Origin: Sphingomonadaceae bacterium
GTDB taxonomy: Bacteria; Pseudomonadota; Alphaproteobacteria; Sphingomonadales; Sphingomonadaceae
DNA length: 33,709 nucleotides
Assembly: GCA_016462305.1 (NCBI GenBank)
Contig: JAEMTM010000005.1
Location: 1-33,709, forward strand
Reading direction: 5' to 3'
Position 1 is the stretch's first letter; each line of letters begins with the position of its first letter. The translations under genes were made by a program, and so were the position numbers. Shown piece by piece: positions 1 through 8,480 of the stretch. The notes under the pieces are model-generated. The model had not been told where the DNA came from. It worked only from the letters and a program-made list of their open reading frames with translations, and searched no databases.

Positions 1-96
1 TCTGCGCCTCTGCGTGCGCACCAAATCGCCGCACGACCCAATATGCTGGACCTACGTCGCCAGCCGACCTATTAGGTTTTGAACATGGAGTTACAA
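1..96. other. Window edge, leader of the esterase gene; possible 3' end of an upstream gene
   Basis: Two plus-strand frames are open from the window edge, one to TAG at 73-75 and one to TGA at 80-82. Either could be the tail of a truncated upstream gene. About 24-26 residues are visible in each and neither is recognisable, so I make no gene call. The last part carries GGAG at 87-90, which serves as the ribosome binding site for the esterase start at 97. Confidence 0.3.
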
Positions 97-1056
97 ATGA
101 CGGAAACCACAGCCTTTGTCCGCCCTGATGTGGCCTTATTCCTGCAATTTTTGAACGCGGTTCCCGGTCCTAAATTTTGGGAGGTTTCCGCCGATGAAGC
201 CCGCGCGATAACGACTGCCATGCGGGATGTTGCCGATGCGCCAGTGGGTGAACTTGCCGTCATGCGCGATATAGATATTCCCGGCCCCGCAGGAACAATC
301 CCCGCACGAATTTATGACAGCCGCGCCGAGCGTGGTCCTGGCCCTGTTATGGTGTTTTACCATGGCGGCGGCTTTGTGATCGGCAGCCTGTATACATATG
401 AGCCTTATTGCGCCGAAGTCGCGCGATTGCTCGACCTGCCAGTTATCTCCATCGATTATCGCCTATCGCCGGAATATCCCTTCCCCGCGCCTGCGGAAGA
501 TTGCGAAGCCGCAACGCGGTGGGTCGCGTCTAGCCCGGCGGAATTGGGCTTGACGGTAACGGGTCTCATCACATCGGGCGATAGCGCGGGCGGCAACCTG
601 ACCATTGTGACCAGCATGGCACTGCGCGACAAGCCTGCTGCCGTCCCAGTGCTATTGCAGTTTCCCATTTACCCTGTCGTCACGCTTGACCCCGATTGGC
701 CAAGCATGCGCGAATTTTCCAATGGCTATTTGCTGACCGAAGAAGCCATGAGCTATTTCGGCCAAGGCCATGCAGCGGTGCCGGGTGACTATCGCTCGGA
801 ACCACTGAACTTCCCACAGGAAGGCATGCCGCCCAGCCTGGTGACCACCGCCAGCCTAGACCCCTTGCGGGATCAGGGCCTTGCCTATGTGGAAAAGCTG
901 AAACAAGCAGGCGTTCATGTGCAACATATCAGTGCCGATGGCAATATCCACGGCCATATCAACATTCGCCAAGCCATTCCGTCGGCTCAGGCCGATGTCG
1001 AAGGCTATATTAAGGCTCTCAAAAATATGCTCGCCGAAGTGGTGCCATCTGTATGA
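97..1056 (+). CDS. Alpha/beta hydrolase, hormone-sensitive-lipase (family IV) esterase
   Basis: This is probably a cytoplasmic carboxylesterase acting on short acyl or aryl esters; the physiological substrate is unknown. The HGGG oxyanion-hole motif (YHGGGFVIGS) is at about residue 89, and the nucleophile elbow GDSAGG places the catalytic serine at about 163. A late LDPLRDQG supplies the acid and HGHIN the likely histidine, which is the order expected of the HSL family. Length is 319 aa, normal for the family. The ORF track starts at TTG 79, but the ATG at 97 has GGAG six bases upstream, so I prefer it. The gene overlaps rppH by 4 nt (ATGA), implying translational coupling, although no functional link to rppH is obvious. 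The fold and family are clear, the substrate is not. Confidence 0.88.
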   Translation: MTETTAFVRPDVALFLQFLNAVPGPKFWEVSADEARAITTAMRDVADAPVGELAVMRDIDIPGPAGTIPARIYDSRAERGPGPVMVFYHGGGFVIGSLYTYEPYCAEVARLLDLPVISIDYRLSPEYPFPAPAEDCEAATRWVASSPAELGLTVTGLITSGDSAGGNLTIVTSMALRDKPAAVPVLLQFPIYPVVTLDPDWPSMREFSNGYLLTEEAMSYFGQGHAAVPGDYRSEPLNFPQEGMPPSLVTTASLDPLRDQGLAYVEKLKQAGVHVQHISADGNIHGHINIRQAIPSAQADVEGYIKALKNMLAEVVPSV

Positions 1057-1538
1057 CCGCTTCATTGGACGAACTGCCTTACCGCCCCTGCGCCGGCATC
1101 ATGCTTGCCAATATGCAAGGCAAGATATTCGTGGGGCAGCGCATGGACAGGCTCGAAGGCACCGACGCATGGCAGATGCCGCAGGGTGGAATTGACGACG
1201 GCGAAGAGGCGGAGACCGCTGCTTTACGTGAATTGTTCGAAGAAACCGGCGTCCGCGCTGACCTCGTGGACATTCTCGCCCGCAGCAAGGAAGAGCATTT
1301 CTACGATCTACCCGACGATATGATTGGGCAGATGTGGAAGGGCAAATATCGCGGCCAGCGGCAAATGTGGTTTCTCATGCGGTTCAAGGGCACAGATGCC
1401 GATATCAACATCGAAACCGCGCATCAGGAGTTTACGAGCTGGCAATGGGTGGACGCCGCGCAGGTGCCGCAACTGATCGTACCGTTCAAAAAGCGGCTAT
1501 ATGAAAATATTCTCTCCGAATTTGCCGACCTGATTTAG
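1053..1538 (+). CDS. rppH: RNA pyrophosphohydrolase (Nudix hydrolase)
   Basis: RppH removes pyrophosphate from the 5' triphosphate end of mRNAs, which exposes them to 5'-monophosphate-dependent decay. The complete Nudix box is visible at roughly residues 45-67: GGIDDGEEAETAALRELFEETGV fits GX5EX7REUXEEXGU, with the metal-binding RELFEE core. The N-terminal YRPCAGIMLAN and the later GQRQMWFLMRFKG are typical of the RppH/IalA subgroup rather than generic Nudix proteins. Length is 161 aa, close to the usual 155-175. The start ATG overlaps the end of the esterase gene (ATGA). Alphaproteobacterial members were earlier named IalA, a dinucleoside polyphosphate hydrolase, so activity on Ap4A-like substrates is also possible. 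Confidence 0.93.
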   Translation: MTASLDELPYRPCAGIMLANMQGKIFVGQRMDRLEGTDAWQMPQGGIDDGEEAETAALRELFEETGVRADLVDILARSKEEHFYDLPDDMIGQMWKGKYRGQRQMWFLMRFKGTDADINIETAHQEFTSWQWVDAAQVPQLIVPFKKRLYENILSEFADLI

Positions 1539-1542
1539 CCGA

Positions 1543-2070
1543 TCAATTCGCCTTAGGCTCCGGCGTTGCGCCCAATGTTGCCTTCAGGTCAACCGCACTG
1601 GCTTGTGCCTGTTCTTTGCGTGACGCCGCGTCAATGGCGAGCGAAAGCAGGGCGACGGAGGCACAATCGGCGCGGCACACATTGGTCAGACGGGCCATAT
1701 TCTTGCGTGCCTGCGCAAGCGCGCCTTTTGCAATAAAGGCATCGGCTTGCTCGGCCAAAGCGATCTGGTCGTTGGGATCAATCTCAAGCGCTTCTTTGTA
1801 GAGACCGATGGCCTTACCGTTCAACCCTTGAGACTTTACGGCGCGTGCCATGGCGACATAAGCGGCGCGGTTGCGCGGGTCGACCGCGAGCGCGGTCTCA
1901 TACCAGCCAATTGCGCTATCGACGCGGCCAGCGCTGGCTTCTTCGTCGCCGGTTTTCACCAAAGCGATTGAGCGCGCATCAACATCATTGTCCGCCCGCC
2001 CGCCAATGCTGGCGCTCGACATAATGGCGAACGTAAGTGACAGGGCAATGGCCGCAGGAGAAAAACGCAT
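1543..2070 (-). CDS. Exported tetratricopeptide-repeat protein of unknown role
   Basis: This is a small periplasmic TPR protein. The N-terminus MRFSPAAIALSLTFAIMSSAS is a plausible Sec signal peptide. The mature part carries about two to three TPR units (for example VDSAIGWYETALAVDPRNRAAYVAMA and KAIGLYKEALEIDPNDQIALAEQA) with the characteristic A-x-P register. A CRADC pair of cysteines near residue 135 could form a disulfide. I moved the start from 2109 to ATG 2070, because the track start is followed by a charged stretch and the 2070 start gives a clean signal peptide; the resulting length is 175 aa. It lies 35 nt downstream of rsmB and may be the last gene of the guaB-rsmB unit. TPR domains bind proteins; no partner can be read from the sequence. 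Confidence 0.75.
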   Translation of the reverse strand: MRFSPAAIALSLTFAIMSSASIGGRADNDVDARSIALVKTGDEEASAGRVDSAIGWYETALAVDPRNRAAYVAMARAVKSQGLNGKAIGLYKEALEIDPNDQIALAEQADAFIAKGALAQARKNMARLTNVCRADCASVALLSLAIDAASRKEQAQASAVDLKATLGATPEPKAN

Positions 2071-2105
2071 AATCAATATCCAAATATTTTTGCCCCGCGA
2101 CGCTA

Positions 2106-3287
2106 TCACAGCTTTTGGAGCCTCGCGAAGAAAAATCCATCGCTATTATCATGTAATGGCGTCAGCAGCACACCATCGCCATCTGCACGGCCCATAGAAA
2201 CGCCGGTTTCCACCGCGCGCCAGCCATTATGCGATTTCAAAAACGCTGCCACTTGCCCCTTGCCCTCATTTTCGATGAGCGAGCATACAGCATATACCAA
2301 ATGCCCACCCCGTGCGACCATTTCCGAACCAATGTCGATCAGCTTGGCCTGTTCATCGACCACACGCTTCAACCGTGCAGCGTCCAAACGCCAGCGCGTT
2401 TCGGGGTTCCGCCGCCACGTCCCACTGCCAGAGCAAGGTGCGTCGATCAGCACAAGGTCGCAGCCGCCCTTCAGGTCAGACAGCATGTCCTTCTCTTTAT
2501 TTGGGTTCAGCAACCGTGTTTCGACATTTGTCGCCCCTGCCCGTGCTGCGCGGGGTTTTAGCTGGTCAAGCCGGTTGCGATTGGTGTCGGTGGCAATCAA
2601 GCGTCCAGCGTTGCGCATCGCCGCGGCCAAGGCAAGCGTCTTGCCGCCCGCACCAGCGCATAGGTCAAGCACAATATTAAGCCCCTTGGCCTGACAGGCC
2701 TCGACGATGAGCTGGCTACCCAAATCCTGAATTTCAACCTGGCCATTTTCAACCGCAGCATGGCTGTCGATCGCAGTGCCGCCCGGCAAGCGCAGCGCAA
2801 AGTCGAGCGCGGGCAATATCTCCGCCTCTGGCAGCAACGCGGCAACTTCGTCGCGGCGGGCCTTTAACGCATTGACGCGCAGGTCCATCGGGGCGCGGTC
2901 CAGCAAGGATGCCTGCTCGGTTTCATCGACAAGTGCGGAGAATAAAGGCTTTATCCATTTGGGCAAAGCGCCCCCCGTTGATCGGGCCTCCGCCGGGTCA
3001 ATGACCGCCGGGCCATAATCGCTGCCGTCGAATAAAGCGGCCAATTCCGGATCCGCATCCGCCATCGCGGCGAAGGCCGAACGCGCGGTTGCCGGGCGCT
3101 TACCAAACCGCCGAATAACACCCCACGCCAAATCACGCACCGCGCGGCGGTCATTCGATCCTGCATAGCGGCGCTCGGCAAAAAAGCGTTTGGCAATCTG
3201 ATCCGCAGATGCACCGCCATCGCGGGCCGCAAGGATGATGTGGTCAACCAACTCAATGGCCGATTGCAGGCGCGCAGCGGGCCTCAT
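2106..3287 (-). CDS. rsmB: rRNA (cytosine-C5) methyltransferase, RsmB/NOL1-NOP2-sun family
   Basis: This is an SAM-dependent m5C methyltransferase, most likely acting on 16S rRNA. The first third resembles the helical NusB-like/RNA-binding part of RsmB. The Rossmann methyltransferase core follows, with the SAM-binding motif I (VLDLCAGAGGKTLALAAAM), motif IV DAPCSGSGTWRRNPE and motif VI YAVCSLIENEG. The two conserved cysteines (PC and VCS) are both present. Length is 393 aa, somewhat shorter than the 429 aa E. coli enzyme. The gene follows guaB with only a 3-nt gap, so the two are probably cotranscribed. Alphaproteobacteria often carry several paralogues of this family, so the exact target (m5C967 or another site) is inferred only. 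Confidence 0.88.
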   Translation of the reverse strand: MRPAARLQSAIELVDHIILAARDGGASADQIAKRFFAERRYAGSNDRRAVRDLAWGVIRRFGKRPATARSAFAAMADADPELAALFDGSDYGPAVIDPAEARSTGGALPKWIKPLFSALVDETEQASLLDRAPMDLRVNALKARRDEVAALLPEAEILPALDFALRLPGGTAIDSHAAVENGQVEIQDLGSQLIVEACQAKGLNIVLDLCAGAGGKTLALAAAMRNAGRLIATDTNRNRLDQLKPRAARAGATNVETRLLNPNKEKDMLSDLKGGCDLVLIDAPCSGSGTWRRNPETRWRLDAARLKRVVDEQAKLIDIGSEMVARGGHLVYAVCSLIENEGKGQVAAFLKSHNGWRAVETGVSMGRADGDGVLLTPLHDNSDGFFFARLQKL

Positions 3288-3290
3288 GCC

Positions 3291-4763
<1,473 letters not shown>

Positions 4764-4805
4764 TTATGCTTTGATTCGTGGCGGCCCATGTAAACAGTAA
4801 CCCTT

Positions 4806-6290
4806 TTATTCGCCAGCCTTCTTCGATTTATATTTTCGCGTGTCGGCAAAGTAATGGCCAAGCGCAATGTGCAGGTCGGTATCTTCGGCTGCACCGCCCA
4901 ATTCGGTGCTGTCGGTCAACTCGTCATTTGGGCCATGATAGTCGCTACCCAAAAATTTCTGCAAGAGGTTCAGGTCGGCGAATGAACCGTTCACCATCAA
5001 CGCAGGAACGCCCTTTTGCGCCAGCGCCCACCCGTCCTGCCGTTGAATGAAGGCATTGGCATCGGTTGATTCTTCAATCGCACGGCCCGTCTTTTTTGCC
5101 ACGGTTTCAACCACGGCATCCAGCGGCGTTGTTCCCCTGCCAATAATCGCCACCTTCGACCCGCGTGGTGCAATCGCAATCGTATCGATATTTAACGACA
5201 ATATGATCTGGTCCAAAGGCAGCACAGGTTTATCGGCAAAGGCATAAGCGCCCAGCAAACCGCTTTCCTCTGCTGTGGTCGCCAGAAAATAAATGTCGCG
5301 GTCATGCTTCTTCTTTGCCAAGGCTTCGGCAACTTCGTTCATCACCGCAATGCCGCTGGCATTATCAACGGCGCCATTGCAAATACGGTCGGGCGCGTCT
5401 TCTGGCGCACAAATGCCCAGATGGTCCCAGTGCCCCATGAACAACAACGCACCGCTATTTTTCTTGCGCCCAGCAATCTTGCCGATGACATTTGAACTGT
5501 TGAAACGATAAAGGTCTGTTTTCACGTCAAAATCTGCATCAATGCCAAGCGCTTCGCCCGCATAATCCGCCTGTTTGGCGTTGGCGCGCAACTTGTCCCA
5601 ATCTTGACCAGCCGCCGTGACCAGCCCGACAACGAACTCGGTGCTGATCGCGCCCTCCAATGCCGCGCGCTTTTCTCGCGCCTCAAGCGCGATGGGTCGC
5701 GACAAAAGCTGACGGCGCAATGTTAGCCAATTGCCTTGGCTACCCCCCACAAAAATCACCGCCTCTGCACCCGCCGCGATCAAGGCTTCGCGCCGCGCTC
5801 GGGGTGATTTCATGCTATCCGGCACATTTTCGGCATCAAATAGAACAATCGCCGCCTTAGCTTTGACATCAGCGGCGACCTGACCATTCGCGGTCACGCC
5901 TGATCCGGTGAATATCAATGGCAAATTGCTGCGCGCATAGGCCGCTTGCTTGCCGATTAGAACAATATCGTCCGAAACGATCCGCAATTTGCGTCCCTTT
6001 GCCGTGAACGCATAATTAGAACTGCCCTGCCCGCGTTGAATGAGGGGCACCGGGTCAAACCAGCTACCGTCCGCAGCCGCAGGTTTCAGCCCGGCCTTGG
6101 CCCATGCTTCGGCAATATATTTTACCGTCTTTGCCTCGCCCGCCGTGCCAGGCTTGCGGCCTTCAAATGCATCGCTGGCGAGTATCTCGATATGACCGCG
6201 CAAATCGGCTTCTGTCACCGCCTTGGAAAAAGATGGGCTTGCCGCCAAGGCGACCAGACCGAGGAAAATTGGCGCATGGACAAGACGCAT
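4806..6290 (-). CDS. Secreted M28-family zinc metallopeptidase with PA domain
   Basis: This is a probable periplasmic or secreted aminopeptidase with two co-catalytic zinc ions. With the start at ATG 6290 the protein begins MRLVHAPIFLGLVALAASPSFSKA, a clear signal peptide. A GGAG nine bases upstream supports this start over the track start at 6341. A protease-associated domain is inserted between about residues 100 and 240. The M28 metal ligands appear in order: GHWDHLG (His), NGAVDNASG (Asp), TTAEESGLLG (Glu pair), LNIDTI (Asp) and DYHGPNDE (His). Length is 494 aa. It may head a minus-strand unit with guaB, but a peptidase has no evident link to purine synthesis. The exact peptide specificity is unknown. 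Confidence 0.9.
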   Translation of the reverse strand: MRLVHAPIFLGLVALAASPSFSKAVTEADLRGHIEILASDAFEGRKPGTAGEAKTVKYIAEAWAKAGLKPAAADGSWFDPVPLIQRGQGSSNYAFTAKGRKLRIVSDDIVLIGKQAAYARSNLPLIFTGSGVTANGQVAADVKAKAAIVLFDAENVPDSMKSPRARREALIAAGAEAVIFVGGSQGNWLTLRRQLLSRPIALEAREKRAALEGAISTEFVVGLVTAAGQDWDKLRANAKQADYAGEALGIDADFDVKTDLYRFNSSNVIGKIAGRKKNSGALLFMGHWDHLGICAPEDAPDRICNGAVDNASGIAVMNEVAEALAKKKHDRDIYFLATTAEESGLLGAYAFADKPVLPLDQIILSLNIDTIAIAPRGSKVAIIGRGTTPLDAVVETVAKKTGRAIEESTDANAFIQRQDGWALAQKGVPALMVNGSFADLNLLQKFLGSDYHGPNDELTDSTELGGAAEDTDLHIALGHYFADTRKYKSKKAGE

Positions 6291-6590
6291 GAGAGTTCGC
6301 TCCAGACTAAGACTCGACACCACCCGTCGCATGTCGGGCACGTTCTGTCGTCAAATGAACGCCCTACATCCATCAATGCATTCATGCGAGCCTTAAATGA
6401 ACATCGCGCACCTCAACTCGCCGCAATTTTTGCGACCGCCTGCGCTGGGGCGACGGATTTTGTAACTCGGTCGACTGTGGCAGTATGCGATATTGTAAAA
6501 TGTGGTAAATGCTTCCGCCAATGTCCGATTTTGCTTGCAACGCGTGCATAATCCAACACAGAATGTAATCCGTCAAACGGGAGGATTTTC
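6291..6590. other. Divergent intergenic region between the M28 peptidase and SPFH genes
   Basis: This 300-bp gap must contain the promoters of both divergent genes. A good ribosome binding site (GGGAGG) lies seven bases before the SPFH start at 6591. AT-rich stretches around 6490-6555 (for example GCATAATCC at 6546-6554) could be -10 elements, but I found no -35 at proper spacing, so I call no promoter. The ORFs crossing the gap in the track are unsupported by any motif. Confidence 0.5.
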
Positions 6591-7505
6591 ATGGAATATT
6601 TCTTCGGCCTACTGGCCCTGATCGTCATCATCTTTGTGATGATGGGCGTAACTGTGGTGCAACAAGGTTTTGTGTACACCATCGAACGGTTCGGTCGCTA
6701 CACTTATGCGGCGCAGCCGGGTCTCACTATCATCATCCCGTTCTTCGACCGTGTTGGCCGCAAGGTGAATGTTATGGAGCAAGTGCTCGACATTCCGGGG
6801 CAGGAAATCATTACTAAGGACAACGCCATGGTCGGCGTCGATGCGGTTGTGTTTTTCCAAGTGCTCGATGCCGCTAAGGCCGCTTATGAGGTATCTGACC
6901 TGTATAACGCGATCATGCAGATTACGACGACCAACCTGCGGACCGTGATGGGCAGCATGGACCTTGACGAGACCCTGTCGAAACGCGACGACATCAATGG
7001 CCGCCTGCTTTCGGTGGTTGACCATGCCACCAGCATGTGGGGCGTGAAGATCACCCGTGTTGAGGTGAAGGACATTCGCCCGCCCGCCGACATTTCCAAC
7101 GCCATGGCGCGTCAGATGAAGGCGGAGCGCGAAAAGCGTGCGCAAATATTGGAGGCCGAAGGCCTGCGCGCCGCCGAAATCCTACGCGCCGAGGGTGAAA
7201 AGCAAAGCCAGATTCTACAGGCGGAAGGCCGTAAAGAAGCCGCCTTTCGCGATGCCGAAGCCCGCGAACGTGAAGCAGAGGCCGAAGCCAAAGCCACCGT
7301 CATGGTGTCCGAATCCATCGCGTCATCAGGCACGCAGGCGCTGAATTACTTCATTGCCCAAAAATATACCGAAGCGATCAGCCAGTTTGCGACATCGCCC
7401 AATGCCAAGACCATATTGTTCCCGGTTGAGGCGACGCAATTAATTGGCACGCTTGGCGGCATTGGCGAGCTGGCGAAAGAGGCGCTGGCCCCAAAGGACG
7501 CATGA
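6591..7505 (+). CDS. SPFH/band-7 (stomatin-like, paraslipin) membrane protein
   Basis: This membrane-anchored SPFH protein probably forms oligomeric membrane-microdomain scaffolds and may assist quality control of membrane proteins. A single N-terminal transmembrane helix ([20 protein letters not shown]) is followed by the band-7 domain at about residues 25-180, containing [32 protein letters not shown]. The C-terminal part is a charged Ala/Glu coiled coil with short internal repeats ([31 protein letters not shown]). Length is 304 aa, typical for the paraslipin/QmcA group. The start has a strong GGGAGG. The next gene encodes NfeD, the classic partner of this group, which supports the assignment. 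Confidence 0.93.
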   Translation: [304 protein letters not shown]

Positions 7506-7522
7506 GCGCATAAGCGCATAAG
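7499..7522 (+). repeat. Three tandem 8-bp units across the SPFH stop codon
   Basis: CGCATGAG at 7499-7506 is followed by two copies of CGCATAAG at 7507-7514 and 7515-7522. The first unit contains the TGA stop codon of the SPFH gene, and the others contain TAA in the same relative position. It looks like a replication-slippage product. A gain or loss of units beyond the stop would not alter the protein. Confidence 0.7.
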
Positions 7523-7615
7523 GGGCGGCAATATGGACCGTCGCTCCCTATTTCGTCATTCCCGCGGGCGTGACAAATGGTTATGATGAACCACCGAAGG
7601 CGCAGGAGTGAACAT

Positions 7616-8062
7616 ATGGCAGAATGGCTCGACACAATATCAACGCACTGGTTCTGGCTATCGCTTGGGCTGATCTTGGGTGTGGCCGAAATGGTTGCAC
7701 CGGGTTTCTTCCTGATGTGGCTTGGCCTTGCCGCGTTGATTGTCGGCATATTGGATTATTTCCTGCCGATCACCCTTGCCTATCAAGTCGCGATGTTCGC
7801 CATATTGTCGGTCCTTACTGTCTTTGCCGGCAAGAAATTTCTGCAAAAAAATCCCATTGAATCCGATGACGTCAATCTGAATGATCGCGGCGCGCGCATG
7901 ACTGGCGAAATCGTCACCGTGGTTGAACCCATCGCCAACGGCCATGGCCGCGTGAAAGTCGGAGACAGCGTATGGAACGCGCGCGGCATGGATGCAGCTA
8001 TGGGGGCCAACGTGCGCGTCATCGGGGCGGACGGCGCGGTGTTGTTGGTTGAGGGCACCTGA
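7616..8062 (+). CDS. NfeD-like membrane protein (SPFH partner)
   Basis: This is a short NfeD family member of 148 aa, of the form lacking the N-terminal protease domain. Two to three hydrophobic helices occupy roughly residues 10-80 (FWLSLGLILGVAEMVAPGFFLMWLGLAALIVGIL and VAMFAILSVLTVFAGK). They are followed by a soluble beta-barrel (OB-fold) domain with GEIVTVVEPIANGHGRVKVGDSVWNARG, the typical NfeD C-terminus. I moved the start from 7577 to ATG 7616 because AGGAG sits seven bases before it. It follows the SPFH gene by 110 nt, and this pairing is widely conserved. It is thought to dock on the SPFH oligomer at the membrane. Confidence 0.9.
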   Translation: MAEWLDTISTHWFWLSLGLILGVAEMVAPGFFLMWLGLAALIVGILDYFLPITLAYQVAMFAILSVLTVFAGKKFLQKNPIESDDVNLNDRGARMTGEIVTVVEPIANGHGRVKVGDSVWNARGMDAAMGANVRVIGADGAVLLVEGT

Positions 8063-8111
8063 GCGGATATTGCCACGCTTGCAATGTAGGATTTGTTTTG
8101 CGAGAGTCGGT

Positions 8112-8150
8112 CGCGTCAGCGCCTTTTGGCGTGGACGCGGTTCTTTGACA
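8112..8150 (+). promoter_or_regulatory. boxB-like hairpin and boxA-like antitermination sequence
   Basis: CGCGTC at 8112-8117 and CGCC at 8120-8123 pair with GGCG at 8128-8131 and GACGCG at 8134-8139 around a TTTT loop. Directly after comes GTTCTTTGACA (8140-8150). That sequence closely resembles boxA of ribosomal RNA leaders (E. coli TGCTCTTTAACA, Bacillus TGTTCTTTGA), and the order hairpin then boxA is that of rrn leaders. No rRNA gene follows in the window, so the function here is unknown. Confidence 0.4.
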
Positions 8151-8268
8151 TCGTGATATCGGGTGCGTCGCTGGCCATATCGTTGCCCGCAATGACCAAA
8201 TTTTTTCTATAGGCATACGGCCCTATCAGCAGTGCCGTTCAAGTGTGATTTCAGTGTGAACTTGTCAG

Positions 8269-8309
8269 CATTTCTGCGGGTTTCGGCGGAATAAGCGGTG
8301 TCAGAAATG
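8269..8309. repeat. 8-bp inverted repeat with long loop
   Basis: CATTTCTG at 8269-8276 is the reverse complement of CAGAAATG at 8302-8309, with a 25-nt GC-rich loop. It could form a stem-loop in a transcript reading through from nfeD or pckA. There is no run of T after it in either direction, so it is not a standard intrinsic terminator. Confidence 0.4.
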
Positions 8310-8345
8310 GCTCGGACTTGGTTCAGAATGCACCATCCGCTCGTC

Positions 8346-8366
8346 GTCCTGAACGTGTTTCAGGAC
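8346..8366. repeat. REP-like palindrome, copy 1
   Basis: GTCCTGAA at 8346-8353 pairs with TTCAGGAC at 8359-8366 around a 5-nt loop. The core CTGAAC-GTG-TTTCAG closely matches the second palindrome read on the opposite strand (CTGAAC-TTG-TTTCAG). It is typical of the extragenic palindromes scattered through sphingomonad genomes, and could help end transcription of the two convergent genes. Confidence 0.6.
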
Positions 8367-8387
8367 AACGCAGAACCGTTGCTTGTG

Positions 8388-8408
8388 ATGCTGAAACAAG
8401 TTCAGCAT
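8388..8408. repeat. REP-like palindrome, copy 2, inverted relative to copy 1
   Basis: ATGCTGAA at 8388-8395 pairs with TTCAGCAT at 8401-8408 around a 5-nt loop. Read on the minus strand (CGTCATGCTGAACTTGTTTCAGCAT) it aligns with copy 1 (CGTCGTCCTGAACGTGTTTCAGGAC), so the two form an inverted pair about 21 bp apart. The stem changes are compensatory (TCC/GGA against TGC/GCA), suggesting the structure is what is conserved. Confidence 0.6.
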
Positions 8409-8480
8409 GACGAAGGTCAGGATGACGGAGAAAAACTTCGTGCGGCGCGATCTGCCGCGCAACCGCGTTAGGGTCAGGAC

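Larger units (their letters stand above)
8063..8480. other. Structured non-coding gap between convergent nfeD and pckA
   Basis: This is a 418-bp gap between two convergent genes, with no credible ORF. It contains four potential stem-loops: an imperfect hairpin followed by a boxA-like sequence (8112-8150), an 8-bp inverted repeat with a 25-nt loop (8269-8309) and two REP-like palindromes (8346-8366 and 8388-8408). A 7-bp direct repeat AGTGTGA at 8242 and 8253 is spaced 11 bp apart. It could be a collection of termination and repeat elements, or encode an RNA. No confident promoter was found. Confidence 0.5.

Noticed and set aside
1-82. Two frames open to the window edge as a possible upstream gene
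   Set aside because: Both frames end within nine bases of each other and neither short peptide is recognisable, so a CDS cannot be supported.
6036-6551. 171-aa plus-strand ORF crossing the M28 peptidase start and intergenic region
   Set aside because: Half of it is antisense to the peptidase signal and N-terminal region, and its product is composition-biased without motifs.
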